A DNA stretch of 52,106 nucleotides from a virus: positions 1-52,106 of IMG/VR virus record IMGVR_UViG_3300027741_003749; one strand, 5' to 3'. Of the stretch, positions 50,494-52,106 are shown piece by piece; the stretch's first letter is position 1; every line of letters begins with the position of its first letter. A model generated the notes under the pieces. That model worked only from the letters and a program-made list of their open reading frames with translations, had not been told where the DNA came from and ran no database searches. The translations under genes were made by a program, and so were the position numbers.

Positions 50494-50714
50494 TGGGTCA
50501 TATATTAGACTTAAAATCAAAATACAACTTAACTATTAATGTTGATAAACAGATGATTTTTGATGGACCAGATCCTCAAAGACCTTGGTTTTCTTCTTTT
50601 ACAATGGATATTAAGTTAACCGATGAAGCAAATAAAGAAATTATTTTAGACCAAACACAAAAAGATGAAATAATAGCCGTTCTTTCAAAAATAGGGAGTA
50701 TAAATGGAAATTGA
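50493..50714 (+). CDS. hypothetical protein (73 aa)
   Basis: A 73-residue alpha/beta protein (LTINVDKQMIFDGP, DIKLTDEANKEI, DEIIAVLSKIG). No motif. Overlaps GT genes on both sides, so it likely belongs to the GT operon as a small partner. Confidence 0.55.
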   Translation: MGHILDLKSKYNLTINVDKQMIFDGPDPQRPWFSSFTMDIKLTDEANKEIILDQTQKDEIIAVLSKIGSINGN

Positions 50715-52106
50715 AGTAGAAAATGACTTTGACGAAGAATTCTATGAGGCAGTCTTGCCTGAGGTCAAAGACTATTATGAAGGCTCTCAATTATCTAAAA
50801 GAGAAAGATATTACCATCATTATTTGAATTACGGACAACATCTTTACAAGAATTGCACGGATGCAGAGAGAAAACTATTTGGAGACATTGAAGTAAAAGG
50901 GAATTTCAATGAAGATCTTCATGAGAAGAGGCATCCTGAAGTTAAAGAATATATGATCTATATGGGTGATTGGGTAGCACAATTATCTAAAAGGAAAAGA
51001 TACTACCACCACTACTCCACCTATTGTGTCCCTGGCTGTGACACTTCTTCATTAAAAGAGATTAAAGAATATATACAAAATATAAGAAAAAAATTGATAG
51101 ATAACCAAGAACTATACGAAAAACATAAAGGCTCAATTGTTCTTGTTAATCATGTGTCTAATCCTTACGGAGCCACACATTATCTGTTAAGCTTATTCAA
51201 GTTACTTAAAAAAGAAGGAGTCAAAGTCTGCTTATTGGATGAGATAGTAAATGAGAAACTTTACTCAAAATATCAAATAGATACAAAAGATGTGATTTCA
51301 TACGAACAAGACCTATTACTCCTCTGTTATATCTACGAAAAAATCAAACCCAAGGTTTTTTACTTAAACTCGATAAGAGGCATATTTGTAGATTTCATCA
51401 ATTTGAAAAATCCAAATGTGATCACACACAGTCATGAAATAGCAGATGTATACGGACGGTATGACTTGTTACCGACTTATGTCGTATCTGAAAGAATCCA
51501 GAAGGAATTTGAAGACCAATATAACCATAAACCAAAAATTCAATCCCCAATATTTTTAGATGAAACTCTTGAACTTATAGACAAAGAGTTTAACAAGAAA
51601 TTACCGAAAGTTTCAAATAGCAAAGGAGACATGGATCTTTCAAAAATAACTATTGGAATGTGCGGCCAGACCGAGACTAGAAAAAACCCAGAGCTTTTTG
51701 AGGCAGTTTCAAAATTATATCCTCAATACAATTTTTTATGGATAGGGGGAGAAAAAGGACACTTCACAGACTCCGACAATCTGTACCATGTTCCTGTAGT
51801 ACAGTTACCATTTGTCTACTATAAGCTAATGGACTATTTTATTTTATTTTCTCAGGAAGACCCTTGTCCGTATGTGGTATTAGAAAATTTGTATGTTAAT
51901 AATAAAGTAATTACATTCAAAGACAATATATATACAGATCATAAATGCGAACAAACAAAAGAGATATATTTTGAATTTGACGGGGAGGTATCACTTGAAA
52001 ATTTATGTAAGGTCATAGACCAGCAAGCTGTCGAAAAAACAAACAGAAAAGGAAATGGTAAAAAATACATAATAGATAATTTTACTTCCATAAATATAGA
52101 GTGTCT
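50704..52106 (+). CDS. GT4-like glycosyltransferase with two N-terminal repeat modules (cut by window end)
   Basis: An open frame of about 467 codons that runs off the window end. Two modules at residues 4-55 and 65-110 (FYEAVLPEVKDYY..RYYHHYLNYG and its copy with YYHHYSTY) resemble those of the GTs at 45067 and 46995. The body has a Rossmann domain (SIVLVNHVSNPYGATHYLL), then THSHEIADVYG and the C-terminal GT-B part (ITIGMCGQTETRKNP, FLWIGGE, FSQEDPCPYVVLE with the E donor motif). Incomplete at its 3' end. Confidence 0.72.
   Translation, partial: MEIEVENDFDEEFYEAVLPEVKDYYEGSQLSKRERYYHHYLNYGQHLYKNCTDAERKLFGDIEVKGNFNEDLHEKRHPEVKEYMIYMGDWVAQLSKRKRYYHHYSTYCVPGCDTSSLKEIKEYIQNIRKKLIDNQELYEKHKGSIVLVNHVSNPYGATHYLLSLFKLLKKEGVKVCLLDEIVNEKLYSKYQIDTKDVISYEQDLLLLCYIYEKIKPKVFYLNSIRGIFVDFINLKNPNVITHSHEIADVYGRYDLLPTYVVSERIQKEFEDQYNHKPKIQSPIFLDETLELIDKEFNKKLPKVSNSKGDMDLSKITIGMCGQTETRKNPELFEAVSKLYPQYNFLWIGGEKGHFTDSDNLYHVPVVQLPFVYYKLMDYFILFSQEDPCPYVVLENLYVNNKVITFKDNIYTDHKCEQTKEIYFEFDGEVSLENLCKVIDQQAVEKTNRKGNGKKYIIDNFTSINIEC

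Noticed and set aside
1-52106. CRISPR array, integrase, attachment sites or insertion sequences
   Set aside because: No regularly spaced direct repeats, transposase or recombinase motifs, or terminal inverted repeats were seen.

Overview
The window looks like part of a large, AT-rich genome of a tailed bacteriophage (probably jumbo-sized, aquatic, perhaps from an uncultured host). The evidence is an rIIA/rIIB pair, a RuvB-type motor, an archaeo-eukaryotic-type primase, a phage sigma factor, a ClpP-like protease in a virion-gene block, three HNH nucleases, very tight gene packing with stop/start overlaps, and many short phage-type hypothetical genes. No ribosomal, tRNA-synthetase or housekeeping operon is present. 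A group I intron in a tRNA closely resembles the cyanobacterial tRNA-Leu(UAA) intron. This hints at contact with cyanobacteria but does not prove the host. All family assignments are from reading motifs; no database search was run.

Layout. (a) 1-7133, plus strand: small early-type genes (HhH-GPD-like DNA glycosylase, HNH nuclease, PspC-like membrane peptide, metallophosphoesterase, kinase-fold protein), several with near-consensus sigma70 promoters. At 3610-3892 lies a tRNA gene split by a 208-nt group I intron, abutted by an HNH gene on the other strand. (b) 7111-12138: rIIA, rIIB and primase. The two rII genes have near-duplicate promoter/leader regions, and a tRNA-like or decayed tRNA element follows rIIB. 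(c) 12204-18420: small genes, then a compact run of a zinc-ribbon protein with a RuvA-C-terminal-like tail, a RuvB-like ATPase, a membrane-anchored coiled protein, an actin-like ATPase, an HNH nuclease, a secreted trypsin-like protease and an intracellular-type subtilisin.

(d) 18407-24271, minus strand: a small exported protein, a glycosyltransferase (GT), a NodU/CmcH carbamoyltransferase, a GlcNAc-transferase-like GT and an HtrL/YibB-GT fusion. They appear to be fired from a divergent promoter pair at 24306-24385. (e) 24417-37057, plus strand: a zinc-ribbon protein, a macro-domain protein, CAP59-like and CAP10-like GTs, an FkbM methyltransferase and a deoxyribosyltransferase-like enzyme. These are followed by a nearly gapless sugar-nucleotide cassette: a PLP enzyme with His-His at the lysine site as in sugar 3-dehydratases, split transketolase, an epimerase/dehydratase, a GT, a GDP-fucose-synthase-like enzyme, GMP reductase and a GT4. 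(f) 37068-43243: virion and late regulation genes (structural proteins, ferritin-like protein, sigma factor, ClpP-like protease, a DeoC-like fold lacking its Schiff-base lysine) ending at a rho-independent terminator. (g) 43256-52106: a surface protein with TP repeats, then a second GT island (RgpF-like, exostosin-like, GT32-like, GT4-like and others). Three of these GTs carry a recurrent N-terminal HY..YG-type module, and one neighbouring gene is apparently frameshifted.

Together the two GT islands and the sugar cassette amount to a virus-encoded glycan factory with about fifteen GTs. It could make and attach an unusual, possibly branched 3,6-dideoxy and carbamoylated sugar to virions or to the host surface. 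That is inference from gene content and order.
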